From positions 348,507 through 412,506 of the forward strand of contig MNCI01002172.1 of assembly GCA_015680685.1 (NCBI GenBank): a stretch of DNA of 64,000 nt, given 5' to 3'. This DNA comes from Gnetum montanum. Its lineage: Eukaryota > Streptophyta > Gnetopsida > Gnetales > Gnetaceae. Shown piece by piece: positions 11,306 through 23,467 of the stretch; the first letter of the stretch is position 1; every line of letters starts with the position of its first letter. The translations under genes were made by a program, and so were the position numbers. The notes below the pieces were generated by a model, which was given only the letters and a program-made list of their open reading frames with translations, did not search any database and had not been told where the DNA came from.

Positions 11306-12210
11306 TGATGCTGGTGAAGCATAAATAAGGTGGTTGCATTGATGCATGCTTGTCAATGCAGCCTTGTAGATGCATCTCCATTAACACATATTAGGATGTG
11401 ATGGTGCATGTGCATCGATGCTAATTTATCCATTTTCTGTATAAGTACATACACCAACTGCATCTATGGTACTGTTTGGTCAATTCTTTAGCCAGACACT
11501 TGCATTTTCTTTTTATAGAATGTAGTAAAGTTTTTCCTCTAAGTGCATGCAGGGTGGACTAAATTGATTGTATGGAATTTTATTCAAGCACAATATGTAC
11601 CTAGACACAATTGCATGAATTGCAATAAAATTGAGATTTTTTCTATCCATTACATCACTTGGAATAGTTTAAGTTTATTTTCTAGCATTTTACTTTAAAT
11701 GCAGCTTGCTTTCTTGTCATTAAGAATTTAATATTCTAATTCATAAGCTACATGAGTATGATCACTTTAAGCATAATACACTAACACTTGGTGATCCTAG
11801 TAGTGAATACTTTGTACACACAATAATAGATAGTTAGTAACAGAGCAGTGTCAATATACATTCAAGATATGTACAGAAAGTGGGAATGGATGCTTCAAGT
11901 TTACAATAGTTTAGTTAGGTAATTAATTAGTTAGTAAAATTAAATATTCAATCCTTATTTTAATTCAAAATTTTATAGATAAAGAAAATAATAAAAATTA
12001 TAAAAATAATATATTACACCTCAATCACACTTAGCCATACAAATAGATTAACACAAGTGTTGATTGGAAAGACAACGACCAGTAATCAAGTCTTTTACCA
12101 TCTAAGAATATAGGCCACTTAGGTAAACGTAGTATAAAGAATTTGACCGGATCATGCATACATACTAGTGATTCATATGGTTGGGTGTAGGGAATACTCA
12201 CTACTCATCA
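11306..12210 (+). mobile_element. 5' LTR of gypsy element G2
   Basis: A 905 bp repeat from TGATGCTGG to CTACTCATCA, paired with 42309-43154. The U3 part holds repeated units such as 'cattgatgcatgcttg', 'tagatgcatctcc' and 'gtgcatcgatgc', then a TATA-like 'ctgtataagtac' (11438). It is followed at once by the primer-binding site. The 5 bp to its left is TACTT; the 5 bp right of the 3' LTR is AATGT, with TACTT four bases farther on, so no exact target duplication remains. Confidence 0.85.
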
Positions 12211-12231
12211 TTGGTGCCATTGGTAGGGACA
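12211..12231 (+). other. G2 primer-binding site (tRNA-Asp type, decayed)
   Basis: The sequence TTGGTGCCATTGGTAGGGAC follows the LTR end. It is a mutated form of the TGGCGCCGTTGCCGGGGA site of Athila/Tat gypsy elements (tRNA-Asp). The better preserved version is in G5 at 54701-54718. Confidence 0.75.
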
Positions 12232-14880
12232 CATTTTAGCTATGTGTGTTAAGTATTTTTAGATAGTGAACCATACAAAGTCATTTTAAGAATATCACAA
12301 GTCATCTTTAAGAAAAATAATAATAATATTTTATTAAGGCATACTATATAAGAACAAACTAAGCTATCTTCTTCTTGTAGGGTTAATTCAAAATGAGATA
12401 TCCTAACAATTGAAGGTTGTCTATGCATATCTAGATCCCTATTATTTGGACATCACTTTCATCCTCCATCAAGATGAATAGTTACATTGGAGATATTTGG
12501 AAGGCAACATTATGTTGCCTCCCAATTAGTTTGTCCCTTTAATGTTCATGATAGCTCTCATGAAGCTACAACTTGAACCAACAGTCCATGATTATCAAGT
12601 TAAGGGTAATCTCTCTAGAAACTATCACCTAACAGAGGTCCAACATAGAAAGATAAATACATGGAGGCATGCCATGAAACTTCCAATGACAAAAAGGTCT
12701 AGATTTCACTATTTTTACAATCATAGATGGAGGACTAAGAATTTCCATTAGGGTAATTTCAACACCAAGATCCTCCTTCCTTAGGTGAGGATGATATGAC
12801 TTATCAAAAATTATGTTCAATCTTGGCAAGTAGCCAAGGTGAGGTAAAAATTGGTTCCAAAATGAGAAGTCCTCAAGGACAAGGTATCCCAACCATTCAC
12901 TAAGAGAGAAACCAAGGGATCAAAGAAGAAGAACAAGTTGACACAACTTTCCTAGTCCTCCACCTTCATCATCTTCCTCATCATCAAACTTTGGTAGGGA
13001 GGAATGTGATCAAGACCAAAGGAGAAATGATGAAGGCTCATATAGAGATGACAGAAGGCTCCATCGTAGAGATGGGTAGAGATAGCATTGATACATTAAG
13101 AAGAGGAAGAGCATCATTAGAAAAGAAGGCATATTAAACCACATCATACAAAACATGGCTATGATAAGGGCCACCATGAATATAATGACTATGATAAGTT
13201 ACTTCTTGCTATGAGGAACATGATAAATATTTCAGAGGTGGTTCATATTCCTACCAAAAGTCAAAGGGATAGTTGAATAAAATGCTTGATATGAACAACA
13301 TTCCTAAGTTTGAAAGAGGGTATAATGATGATTCACAATCATTTACAAGACTTTCATGATGTATATGCCTTCCATAATATTGAGAATGAGTGGTAGAAAC
13401 TCAAACTACTTTTCAAGACACTTATCAAAGAAGCTAAAAGTTGGTACCAATCTTTGGAGTATGATAATGAAATTATTCAATGATAAATAGTAAACATAAT
13501 CTAAGATGTCCAAATTAAGAAAAAAAAATCAAAGCATGGAAACAAGGCAATCATGAATCCCTTGATGTATCCTTGGGTAGATATTACTCTCTTTTGCATC
13601 AATGCCTAGGCCATGGTTTCTTGCAAGTGGAATAACTTCATCATGTGATAGATGGACTCAGAAACAAAACTAGAGAGACTCTTTAGGTTTATGCTCAAGG
13701 GAGATTATCAACAATAAGGATCCATCACATCCAAAGGCTTATTGATCAAGTGGGCAAGGAATAAGGAAAACTCAAAAATTGAGAAAGTATAGAGGGGTAT
13801 AATAGAGACCCCTCCATTTGCAAAAGGAAGATACATCTCTACAATCTTGAGGAGTAAGCACCATTAGAAGAAGTGGTACAAAGGAAAATATTGCTAATTG
13901 AAAATTTGTCATAGAGATATTAGCTAAGGTGGATAAAATGTGGGAATTTTTGGATCAAAAGTTCCAAACTACTCTAAAGATTATGGAGGAGAAAATAGAG
14001 CAAGGGAATTGAGATAATGATAGAAGGAGAAGAAAGGATGTATGAAATGACTACTATCAGCAGAAAGGTAAGGCTATAATAGTTGATGAGGTTGTATATT
14101 CTGAAATAGAGGAAGAAGGATGTGACATCTATCAATATGAACATCCGAAGGGATGTAGCCCTATACTATCACATCTGTAAAAATTTGAAGTCTATGCCTG
14201 AAACCAAAAATTTGCAAAAATGTAACCACCCAAGAAATTGCCTTATTCATAAGGCAATTATTAGTAGCAGTTCCACCAACAATAGTATTATCCATGTGGA
14301 GCACCACCTTAACCTCAAGATCATTATCATTAATGGCAAAATCTATAGTCATGGGAGATGCCACTACCAAAGTTCCCATATCCTTACTGCTAACTAGAAT
14401 CATATTGATATTATGTCCAACAACCTGCATCTCATAGTGGCTCTACAAGCCATGTTTCTTTTTCTTGTTACTATTACCCATTGAATATCATAGAGTAACC
14501 ACTCCACAAGCTAAATCTTCTTTTACTTATCCTCATCATTATCCATCATAACACTCTACACTTTTCAATTTTACTTCTTTACCACCTACATTACCTATGC
14601 AAGGTGAAATCCCATCATAGCCTCAACAACACAATGCCACGAGGGTTGTGCACTTAAAGCTAGATTACAATTCAAGTGGTTCTAAGTGTAAGCCTCAAAA
14701 AAAGGTTTTCCTCAAACCCAACACTTCACTTAAATTCCCATAGGTATCTGTGGCTACCAATCCTTCATAAACTACTTTAGAAATCACCAATGAGCTACCT
14801 TCAAATCAAAGGTTCTAAAATGTCCATACTATCATGTTAACTCATGTAGTTATGGAATGGATTAAGATATGATACCTTCA
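12232..14880 (+). pseudogene. G2 gag, broken
   Basis: Stops and frameshifts are frequent, but the order of conserved blocks matches G5 gag. Near 12450-12480 comes the N-terminal FHPPSR-like block (compare 54410-54460). Near 13330 DFHDVYAFHNIENEW then KLKLLFKTLIKEAKSWYQSLE match the retrotransposon gag core ('HLQAFHDA..L..IE..W.KLKLF...L..EA..WY.SLE'). Near 14111 comes EEGCDIYQYEHPKGCSPIL, the Cys-His motif conserved in all gag copies here. A Gln/Pro/His-rich tract follows (14240-14880). The role in the family is the capsid/nucleocapsid polyprotein. Confidence 0.75.
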
Positions 14881-15560
14881 TAGGAAAATATTTAATCCTA
14901 GAAGTCCTCTAATTTACTTTCAAATTACAAGAAATGATCCATGTAAAGCTCTACCAGACTTAGGTTTTGGGATGAACTTAATTTCTCAAGAAGTGTATAA
15001 AACTTGGAACCTACCTCTACTAAAGAAATGTAATATCAAGTTAGAGCTCATTGATCAATCCACCACTATTTTCTTGGGATTGGTGGAGGATATTATGATC
15101 ACCATTTGTAGATGATCCTATGTGATGGATTTTTTGATAATCCATATGGATAACTATAAAGGGGACTCCCCAATTATCATGGGAAGGGTTTGGTTCAACA
15201 TAATTGATGTCAAGCTAGGGATCAAAGACCTTTCCTTAGACATCGTAAAGGAAAATAACTTTGTAAAAGTTAAGAAGAAAAGGATTCCTTACATCATGCA
15301 CATCAACACAAGGTGTCATTGCATGTCGAATATATGGGTTGCAAAGACCACATCCATCATGGCATACAAAAAGTATGTAGAAACATTAGATGTTCAAAGG
15401 TACCTATACATAATAACCATAAAATAAGAAGATACCTAGTGGCTAATAATAGATGTTAGCTCCAATTCAAAAATGTGCATAAAACCAATTGAACTCTTCA
15501 TAAGTACTTATATCAATAAGATGGATGAAATGGAGCAAATTAAGAATAAACTCTTCCACA
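14881..15560 (+). pseudogene. G2 protease region, broken
   Basis: The frame near 14940 reads CKALPDLGFGMNLISQEVY, matching 'C.ALLDSGA.VNLIS.E.Y'. The active-site DSG has become DLG. Next is LELIDQSTTIFLGLVEDI, then from 15122 an open 101-codon stretch with DFLIIHMDNYKGDSPIIMGR, which follows the retropepsin-like fold in Athila/Tat pol ('DFLVIE......D.PIILGRPFL'). It lies between gag and RT of G2 as expected. Confidence 0.8.
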
Positions 15561-16808
15561 CAAAAGTAAAAATGAATTGGAAAGAGTTGAAAATATCTAA
15601 TAATTTTAAATAATAACCCATTGAATTCAAATCTTTATGAACAATTTTGGAATATGTATTTCTTAATGGTAAGTTGGTAATCATTAATGCCAACCTCACC
15701 AAGGAAAAAAGGGGAAAGCTGCTAAAAGTAGCAAATAAATGACCAATAGCCTTTGCTTGGTCATATGATGAATTGACTGGAATATATTTGCACATATGCT
15801 AGCATTGGATCTATATGGACTCCATCATCAAACCAAATAGGTAGGCTTAGAAGAGGTTGAATCTAAAGATAAGGTAGATTATAAAAAATGAGGTTGAAAA
15901 ACTTCTTAAGGTAGGATTCATTTATCCTGTGGCAAATAGTGAGTGGGTAAGCCCACTCATTATTTAAACATGATCAATTTAAAGATTTTTTTGTTGCTAT
16001 TTGTGAACCAAGTGTCAGATACAATTGTAGGACATAATTATTATAGCTTTCTAGATAGGTACAATGGATACAACCAAATCATTGTACTAGAAGACTAGGC
16101 CAAGATAACTTTTACAATTTCATGGGGGACTTTTTCATATAAAAAGATGTCCTTTAGCCTTTGTAATGCTCCTTCAAGTTTCCAACACATGGTCCTAAGA
16201 ATCTTTTAGTAGTAGATTGGTAGTGATGTAAACGTATTCATGGATAACTTCTCCACCTATGGCACCAATTTTGAATAGGCATTGAATTGTCTTAAGCATG
16301 TATTAAAATGAAGCATGGAGACAAACGTATTGCGTAATTGGTAGAAAAGCTACTTGATGGTCCAAGATGGCATTATCTTGAAGCATAAAATTTCAAGAAA
16401 AGGAATTAAGGTGGATCTTAAAAAGGTAAGGGTCATCCAAGGAAAAACTAAAAAATCTCAAAATGTTGAAGATGTGAGGTCATTCTTTGATCATATTGGT
16501 TATTATAGGTGCTTTATTGAAAATTTCTCTAAAATCACCAAGCCACTAATAGAGCTTACCAAGAAGGATGGAACTTTTAAATGGACCAAGGAATGCAAAC
16601 AGACATTCTAATCCATTGTGCAAGAAAGAGCATTGTCACCATTGAAAAAAATGCATGGTGGTGGTGTATGCCTTAGAAAAAATTAGGCACTATATGCTTG
16701 AATATCCAATTTTTGTGCACACAAACCATAGTGTAATCCACTTTTTAATGAACAAGCTAGTGGTAAGCCCCTATGTTATATGGTGGTTAGTGATCTTACA
16801 AGAATTTG
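15561..16808 (+). pseudogene. G2 reverse transcriptase and RNase H, broken
   Basis: Near 15650 LEYVFLNGKLVIINANLT and SYDELTGI match the block before RT in Athila/Tat pol. At 15890 VEKLLKVGFIYPVANSEWVSP is the RT N-terminal block. The active site at 16233-16250 reads VFMDNFST in place of YMDDF. At 16354-16611 an 85-codon frame carries SRKGIKVDLKKVRVI, RSFFDHIGYYRCFIENFSK and PLIELTKKDGTFKWTKEC (thumb and connection). At 16655, EKIRHYMLEYPIFVHTNHS and NKLVVSP are RNase H. It stops abruptly at LQEFD, where the G3 LTR remnant begins. Confidence 0.85.
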
Positions 16809-16809
16809 A

Positions 16810-16950
16810 TCCAAGTGGGAAGACAACCTCCTCTAATCAATTCTTAAAAATATAGATGCCACAACTAGTCCCATCTAGGAAATTTAACTAGATCATCCAT
16901 AAATGCTTATGATTTGTATGGTTGGATGTAGGGGTACCTGTTTCTCATCA
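16810..16950 (+). mobile_element. 5' LTR of G3, truncated to its last 141 bp
   Basis: From 'ccaagtgggaagacaac' to 'tttctcatca' it matches the end of the complete 3' LTR at 22447-23467 (compare 23328-23467), including 'agatgccacaactagtccc' and 'gtaggggtac'. About 880 bp of the LTR are missing, along with the G2 segment between RNase H and the integrase zinc domain. One deletion spanning the left G3 boundary would explain both. Confidence 0.85.
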
Positions 16951-18660
16951 TTGGCACCATTGTTAGGGATGGTGCTAGTTATCTATATTAGTTATATTAT
17001 ACATGATCATTGTAAAGGTATTAACTATTTATCTCTTAGAAACTATCAATATTTTAAGTCACACACGTTATGATGTGAAACCATGTCTTCTTCACATAGG
17101 GCCAATAATGCATCATATGATGAAAACACCAGTAGGAGAAATGATAGGATCTATACTGAGGAAAACTAGAGTAAACAACCACAAGCATGGGTTTCCTATG
17201 CTCATTTAGACCCTTAATATACTCAAAGACTACGTTCAACTAATGCAGATAATTGTAGAGAAGATGAAGTAAGTCCTAGAGCAAGGAGGACCTTAAGGCT
17301 TAGGACCTCCTCCAAACCTAGAAGAGATATATTAAAGCACCAAAGCAGGAAATATAGGAGCCATGGTGATTCTTCTAGTTCACAATATTTCTCTTCCTCT
17401 TCCATATCTAATTCTAATGAAGATGAATGTAGGCATATAAATAGGTATCAAAACAAAGATAGGAATAGAAATAAGTGAGACCATCAAAGTGAGCATAGAC
17501 AAGATTATCATAATCAAACAAATATAAATAGAAATAATTACTACAACATGTCTGATGAAGAAGAACCCCATTTGGCTACTAGAAGCATGACATAGATAAT
17601 GGAGGAAGTTAGAATACCCAACAAGAATCAAAGGGAAAGTTGCATCAAAAGGCTTGATATGAATAACATCTTGAAATTTTTGGGAAGCTATAACTATAAT
17701 TTAGAAAATCACTTACAAGCCTTCCATGATGCTTACACTTTGCAAAAAATTGAAAGTGAGTGGAAAAAGCTTAAGCTCTTTCGTAGGATACTAGTTGATG
17801 AAGCTGAAAGGTTGTATAGGTTGTTGGAATTAGATTCAATCCATTGATGGTCCATAATGCTAGAATTCATCAATGAGAAATACCAAACCTATGTGAGAGT
17901 GTCCAACCTAAGAAAACAAATCTAAGGATGGAGGCAAGAAAAACATGAATCCTTGGATGTGGCCTTAGATATATACTATTTGCTACTACATAGATGTCTA
18001 GGCCATGATGTCTTTCAAAAAGAGTAGCTTTTGCACATTATAGATGGGCTTAGTAACCAAACAAGAGAGATCCTTAGGATTTATGCCCAAGGTCGGTTAT
18101 TCAAATTGAAAGCCCATTAAATACAAATGCTAGTTGAGTAGGTGGCAAAAGAAGAAGGAGAGCTATGTAAATGAGAGAATGTAGAGGAATATAAATGGGA
18201 CCCAGCTCTTCAAAAGAAGAGGGTCCATATCTATGATGAGGAAAAAGAAGTAGATCTTGATGAGGTGATTTCACAAAAAATCTTTCCAATACAAAAGTCT
18301 ATTGCTAAGCTTGAAGCAAGGATAGATAAGATGTGGAAGTTAACAAATGAAAAAGTTACAAATTATGTTAAAGCCCTAAAGGAGAAGGTAGCACAAAAAG
18401 GATCAAGTGATCAAAACAAGAAGAGAAAAATGAACAAATAGGTAGGAATACTTATTGGTAGAAGGAAAATAGTTGTAGTAGAAGAGGCTATAGACTCAAC
18501 CATAGAAAAGGATGATGGATGTGACATCTTCCAATACGACCATCCAAAGGGCTATTACCCAATTATGTTACATCTACATGAGTTTGGGGCTTTTTCTATG
18601 AATCCTAAGTTTGTACAAAAGTAAATGCCTAGGAAATTACCTTACTCACAATGTAGTTCT
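16951..18660 (+). pseudogene. G3 gag with primer-binding site
   Basis: The primer site is TTGGCACCATTGTTAGGGAT at 16951. The best gag frame runs 17599-17847: EEVRIPNKNQRESCIKRL, DMNNILKFLGSYNYN, HLQAFHDAYTLQKIESEWKK, LFRRILVDEAERLYRLLELD. It continues after a stop with EFINEKYQTYVRVSNLRKQI, LLLHRCLGHD and LRIYAQGRLFKLKAH. Near 18515 comes DGCDIFQYDHPKGYYPI, with the second Cys of the family motif changed to Tyr. Spacing and order match G5 gag. Confidence 0.85.
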
Positions 18661-19740
18661 AGATAATCCTACCACCAACTGTACTATTTTAGTGGGGTTT
18701 CTTATCAACCTTAAAACTATTATCACTCAGAGTGGAAACACCCATAGTCATGTGGTATGTCATTAACAAACCAGCAATACCCTTATTGCCTACTAGACCC
18801 ATATGGCTACTATTCTTAACAACCTATTTCTCCAAATGGTTTTACTCCCTTTATCTCAAATCAATGCTATCACTCTCTTAAATATCATCAACCTAAAACA
18901 TCTCCTATGGGATCACCATCTCAAACCTCTTATCCTCCATGACATCCTTAATATTCTCATACTTTCCTCCATCATATGTCATCACCAAAAACACAGGAAG
19001 GATTGGCACCACAACATCAATGGAAGAATGTCACTTATGCTATGAACACACACATAAATGATAATGCTAGTAAATCTTAAACACAGTCTTGAAAACTTCC
19101 TTTCCTTAGGATAGTTTCTACATATGAGCATAAAACTCGTAGACCTACTAGCTGATCAAAACCAACATAAGGCCAACCGAGTGCAACACCCTTCCTCACC
19201 AAAATAATATTTTCCAATCCCAAGGTCCAACACCCATTATCACTCTAGTGCAAAACATAACAAATCAACCTATAACTGTGAAGAGATAGGAAATGCCATG
19301 CATTACTACTGAAAAAGAAGGGTGTAATTGTGGACCAAGCTTCCAGAATGTCAATAGAGTCATTACACTAGTCCACAACAAATGTGAAAAACAAGTGTAT
19401 GCACAAGAGAGAGAAGGGGCCACTAAACCAAAAGATACCCAATGGAAAAAAATTGAGTACTTTCAATTATCCAAAATATGCATGGAACAATCTAAACCAC
19501 TTATTAATTCCCATTCTAAGAAAATGACCACAACTAAGAACTTATAAATGGAAATACTAAATCATAATCATACACCAATAAGAAGAGGAACTAAGGACTT
19601 AGATGATACAAATTCAATTACCATCATAATTATATGTGATGATAGCATAAAAACTAAATCACTAAGGATGGTAAGTATGAAACCTCAAGTGTATGATCCA
19701 AGGGAACTAGGATGTATTTTCTGAATAGTTGCCCATGAGT
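18661..19740 (+). pseudogene. G3 gag tail fused to a post-protease remnant; pol missing
   Basis: 18660-19100 encodes the Gln/Pro/Tyr-rich gag tail (several frames). Near 19288 the reading EMPCITTEKEGC, then EKQVYAQEREGATKPKDTQW, matches the segment after the G5 protease (VPCITYSNSEG...ENTQW, 51600-51440). The protease core, RT, RNase H and integrase are absent. By 19741 the sequence is already in the 3' spacer (TTTAGTCATGGGGGAGATG). G3 is thus a deletion derivative that needed proteins from elsewhere. Confidence 0.65.
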
Positions 19741-20040
19741 TTAGTCATGGGGGAGATGCCTTATCTTTACTTAGGAATTAATAAGTGTTTTTCAATTTTT
19801 TGTCTTATAATTCTTTTTAATTTCTAATTTCTTGATATACCTTTTCACATTTCTTAATACATTTTTCCATTCTTGTATACTTTTCAATTCCTTAATAATT
19901 TCTTAAATCTTTAACATTTTACTATTCTTTGATGATTTTTCATTCTTTTAACATTTTTCATTCTTTTCATATTTTTTCATTCTTACTATGTTTTTCATAT
20001 TTTTTTTTTCATTTTCTTTGTACATATTTTTGATTGTTAA
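19739..20040 (+). other. G3 purine motif followed by T-rich tract
   Basis: TTAGTCATGGGGGAGATG at 19741-19758 is followed by about 250 bp in which runs of T alternate with 'cattc', 'cttaat' and similar short units. The same pair, purine motif then T-rich tract, lies after the integrase in G2 and G4 and after protease in G5. The purine run resembles a polypurine tract; the role is not known. Confidence 0.6.
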
Positions 20041-21309
20041 TAAAACACACCAAGAATAAGGTAAGATGTAGTTTAATAAGCTGAAGATTTCTCTATGTTA
20101 TCAAGTCATAAGGGACTGATTATTTGTATGGTGAGACCACAACATTCATCCATCCATTCTATAAATAAGAGGTTCTTACCATGGTCATAATGGTATTATT
20201 TCCATTATAAAACTAAGAATAAACTTGTGATCATTATGCCTGGACTGAAAAGTGAAGAACCTAGTGGGAATGTGTGACATCAAGGAGATTTGTAGATTCT
20301 ATTGGATTACTACTGTGAATTTTATCCTATTGCTTAGGCTACATTATATCCTTGTAGAACTAATGAAAAATGGGAGTAAGAGTACAATAATTGTTGCCTT
20401 ACCATGTCACTAGAAAGACATGTTACTCATGCTTGACGGTAGTCCTTTGGTAAGGTTAACATGGTTAAAAATAAAATAAATGCACAAGAATAAATTTCTG
20501 GGGGTTCCACTAGAAAGACATGTTACCCATGCTTTAAGGAAGAAAACTTCTTAGGAATCTAAAAAAAATCATAAAAAATGCAATGAACAAACTCCTCCCT
20601 TTAACAATATGTCAAGTTGTAATACTTGTAATAGTGGTAGTCTTATGGTTGTAACTCTCAAAGATGAGACAATGTGATGTCACTGGAAAGTGGTTTGGAC
20701 TTGGTTTGAATCTTGGAAAGAAGGGCTAATGATTACTTTAACCATTAATAACACACAAGGATTTATTATGCCTATGGTAAGATACCTCACATCCCAAGTT
20801 CAATAATCCTTTCTATAGTCCATTTTATCTCATTGTATATGTAATCATAGCTTGTGGTTTTGTATAATAGAGCATAATTTTCCCGACCTAGTGGTACTAA
20901 CATGTGTGTTTTGCTAGAGAAGTATGTCTTACATTCAACTTCTTGAGTGCCTAAGGACATTGTATAACTTCTTTTCTTTCATACTTGCTTTGGGGAGGAT
21001 CCACTTGTATAACTCCTTTTTTTCATACTTGCTAAGTAATTCCACATCATCTTATGCCTTCTAAAACATATACTAAACTTCCCATATCATCTAATAATTT
21101 GTTCATACATCAGAAATTAATTATCCATTTCTTATTTGTATTATAAACTTTTTGTTGCTTGAGATTCCTTCTTCATGAACTTTAACACAAATTTTTTTAA
21201 AAATGTGCATTATTAATGGCCCAAGATCTTGTAGAAAGGCTTCACATCTTCCATACATTCCATTTGACTCATTTTTCCCCCAAAAAATCAATGAAAAATT
21301 TGAAATTTT
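20041..21309 (+). other. G3 3' spacer, non-coding
   Basis: No coding frame is supported. It holds two copies of a conserved spacer block, 'cactagaaagacatgttac' at 20407 and 20509, which also occurs once in G2, G4 and G5. The remainder shows no recognisable feature. Confidence 0.55.
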
Positions 21310-21400
21310 TAATGGTGGCATCGTAGTTACGATGTTGTAGGCACCTTCTATGTCATATCTACGATGTCATGCATATAAAAATAGTATATATACACACGAG
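21310..21400 (+). promoter_or_regulatory. G3 internal U3-like promoter candidate
   Basis: Units 'catcgtagttacgatgttg' and 'tatctacgatgtcatgc' stand just before TATAAAAA (21374). The G3 LTR U3 has close relatives of these units ('catctatgatgttgtac' at 22556, 'tatctacaatgtcatag' at 22625) before its own TATA box (CTATAAATAC, 22701). The module sits upstream of the ORF3 remnant. Promoter activity is inferred. Confidence 0.5.
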
Positions 21401-21649
21401 AGGTAGTGAAATTTATCACTTATTTTGCAACAAGAGAGTTTTTGTAGTTTTTTTCTTAAAACTCTTGCACACTAGCTTCCAAAGGCCAAAACTTTGCCCT
21501 CGTAGCTCCAACTTCCAAAATTCTTAAATCCTACTGATTCTGAAGCACTGAACTTAGTCATTAAGGATGAAGGAGTGTGAATTATGCAATATAAGCAAAA
21601 ATTTTAAAATTTTAGCCATAATTCTTAATGTTGGAAGATATTATAAAGG

Positions 21650-21953
21650 GTAAGTACAAATAGATAATATGAATTTTAAAGTTAATTAATCAAGCTAAGG
21701 CCAAAAATATTCAGACAATACTCCTGATAGACCATATCAACTATTTTAGGCCATAATAAGCAAGGAAAATGATAGAAGGCCATAAGTAACTAAAAGGTAT
21801 AATACCTAAGGGGTTCCTTTCTTTTGCAAATTTTTTGAACTTTGTAATCATAATATAATAAGAACTTGATCTAACCAATAGTATGAGTAAGGTAAACAGC
21901 TATTAAGAACTGGTGTGAACATTCCAATAATTTCATACCTTTGTTGATTGCAG
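21650..21953 (+). other. Possible 5'UTR intron before G3 ORF3
   Basis: A donor-like AAGG/GTAAGTAC at 21650 and an acceptor-like TTGTTGATTGCAG ending at 21953 flank about 300 AT-rich bases. The acceptor directly precedes the position of the ORF3 start (ATT for ATG at 21954). Splicing is inferred only. Confidence 0.35.
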
Positions 21954-22259
21954 ATTGTCCCAAAGAGACCACTAGAAGGAGGACCTTCATAACATGAAAG
22001 CTATAAAGATGCAACTCAAAGTGTCTCCATTTTGACCACACTAACCAATAGTAGAGAATGGAACTTAGGAGAAACAGACTAATTCTAGTGAAATAAAGAG
22101 GCTAATGTAATAGTCAAAATTGAAGGAGTCTCTATGTCATACTCAGTAGAGAGAACATATGGAAAAAGAAGAAAAGGATAGAAGAGGAGAAACTTTCTAG
22201 AAGCCTAATGACAAAGGGAAGAAGTCAATGGAAGAGCCATCATTGGTTGAAATATGAAC
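21954..22259 (+). pseudogene. G3 ORF3 remnant: N- and C-terminal ends joined
   Basis: It starts IVPKRPLEGGPS, like the ORF3 start of G2 (MAPKRG) with the ATG mutated to ATT. The last codons, near 22214-22258, read KGKKSMEEPSLVEI then a stop, matching the G6 ORF3 end KGKASMEEPSPPGTT. About 2.5 kb of the ORF3 body (conserved domain and coiled coil) is missing, so only the termini remain. Confidence 0.6.
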
Positions 22260-22446
22260 TACATCGATTTTTTTTTTTTTTTGTTTTATAATGTAATTGT
22301 ATCATTTTTTGTACACACCATTGTGGTAATTAGAGTTAGTTAGTATTTAGAGTTAGTCAATAATCTCATACCTTTTCAATTTTGTAAAGAAAGCTTGGTC
22401 CTATCCTATTAACTCAAGGACAAGTTTTAAGTTAGTCATGAGGATA
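22260..22446 (+). other. G3 3' UTR with polypurine-tract region
   Basis: A T run at 22266 is followed by 'taactcaaggacaag' and 'gttagtcatgaggata' immediately before the 3' LTR. This is the plus-strand version of the 'ctcgaggatgagtttt...gtcatgagggta' segment that precedes the 3' LTR in every gypsy element here, and it includes the probable polypurine tract. Confidence 0.65.
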
Positions 22447-23467
22447 TGATGAATCATTAGTTGGCTGAGATATTATAGATGATATGTTGTGGATTCTACA
22501 TCACATCTATGTTGTAAAATCCTTGTCAGAGCATCTCAGTTGGCTACTACAATGCATCTATGATGTTGTACATGCAATGTTGCATTTATTTGATAAAGTC
22601 AAATTTTGTCCACTAATGATATTGTATCTACAATGTCATAGATTCAATATTGTAGCACAAGCTACATCATTGTATATCTAATATCATAGGATGTGTGTAG
22701 CCTATAAATACAACACTTGGGTGTATGGATCCAAATAAGTTTCATTCGATCCTTAGGTAGATTCTTGCACTTTCATTTTGTAGTTTTAGTGGTAGAGTGA
22801 ATTCCTGCAATGCGGTGTTGAGTAGTTGTATGGAATCTTTACTCAAGTTAAGTGTACTTGGACATAGTTCATGTCCAAAAATAAAGATTGAGATTGCTTT
22901 TCATCATTGCAACATCCACTTAGTTTGATTATTTTACTTAGCATAGTTTTTACTATTTTCTTTATTTAATCATTTACATTTCTAAGTATTTTACTTATTC
23001 ATTAGTAAAGCAGAATGAGTACGATTAGTTTTGAGCATTTAAGTATAATCGTTTGGTAGTCCCAATAGTGTTATTGCTTGGTTCACCTAGTAGCATAATG
23101 CTTGACAACCCAGTAATGGTTACATAGTCCAAGATGTGTACGATAAGCCAAGACCAAATGCTCATCACTCTAGGCTAGAGTAGATTTACATTACCATCAT
23201 TACTTAGACTTAAGATTAAATTTCATTGCCAATTATGTTTATTGCTAAGATTAAAATAAGCCTAAAAACATTAATTATCATATGTCTCAGTTTGAACTAA
23301 ACCATACGTGACAAAGCTACCACTAGTCCAAGTGGGAAGACAACGTCTTATGATCAATGCTTAACAATCTAGATGCCACAACTAGTCCCATCCATGGAAT
23401 TTGACTGGGTTGTGTGTGAATGCTTATAATTTATATGGTTAGGTGTAGGGGTACTTGCCACTTATCA
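22447..23467 (+). mobile_element. 3' LTR of G3
   Basis: A 1021 bp LTR from TGATGAATCATTAG to GCCACTTATCA. U3 carries 'catctatgatgttgtac'-type repeats (22507-22690), then TATA at 22701. Later blocks are 'cacttagtttgattatttta'-like (22917), 'gtagtcccaatagtgttattg' (23055) and 'gtaggggtac' (23446). Sequence right of it (AAGAT) belongs to the G2 integrase, so G3 sits within G2 pol. Confidence 0.85.

Noticed and set aside
16951-23467. G3 as an autonomous element
   Set aside because: No RT, RNase H or integrase blocks were found between gag and the 3' spacer in any frame.
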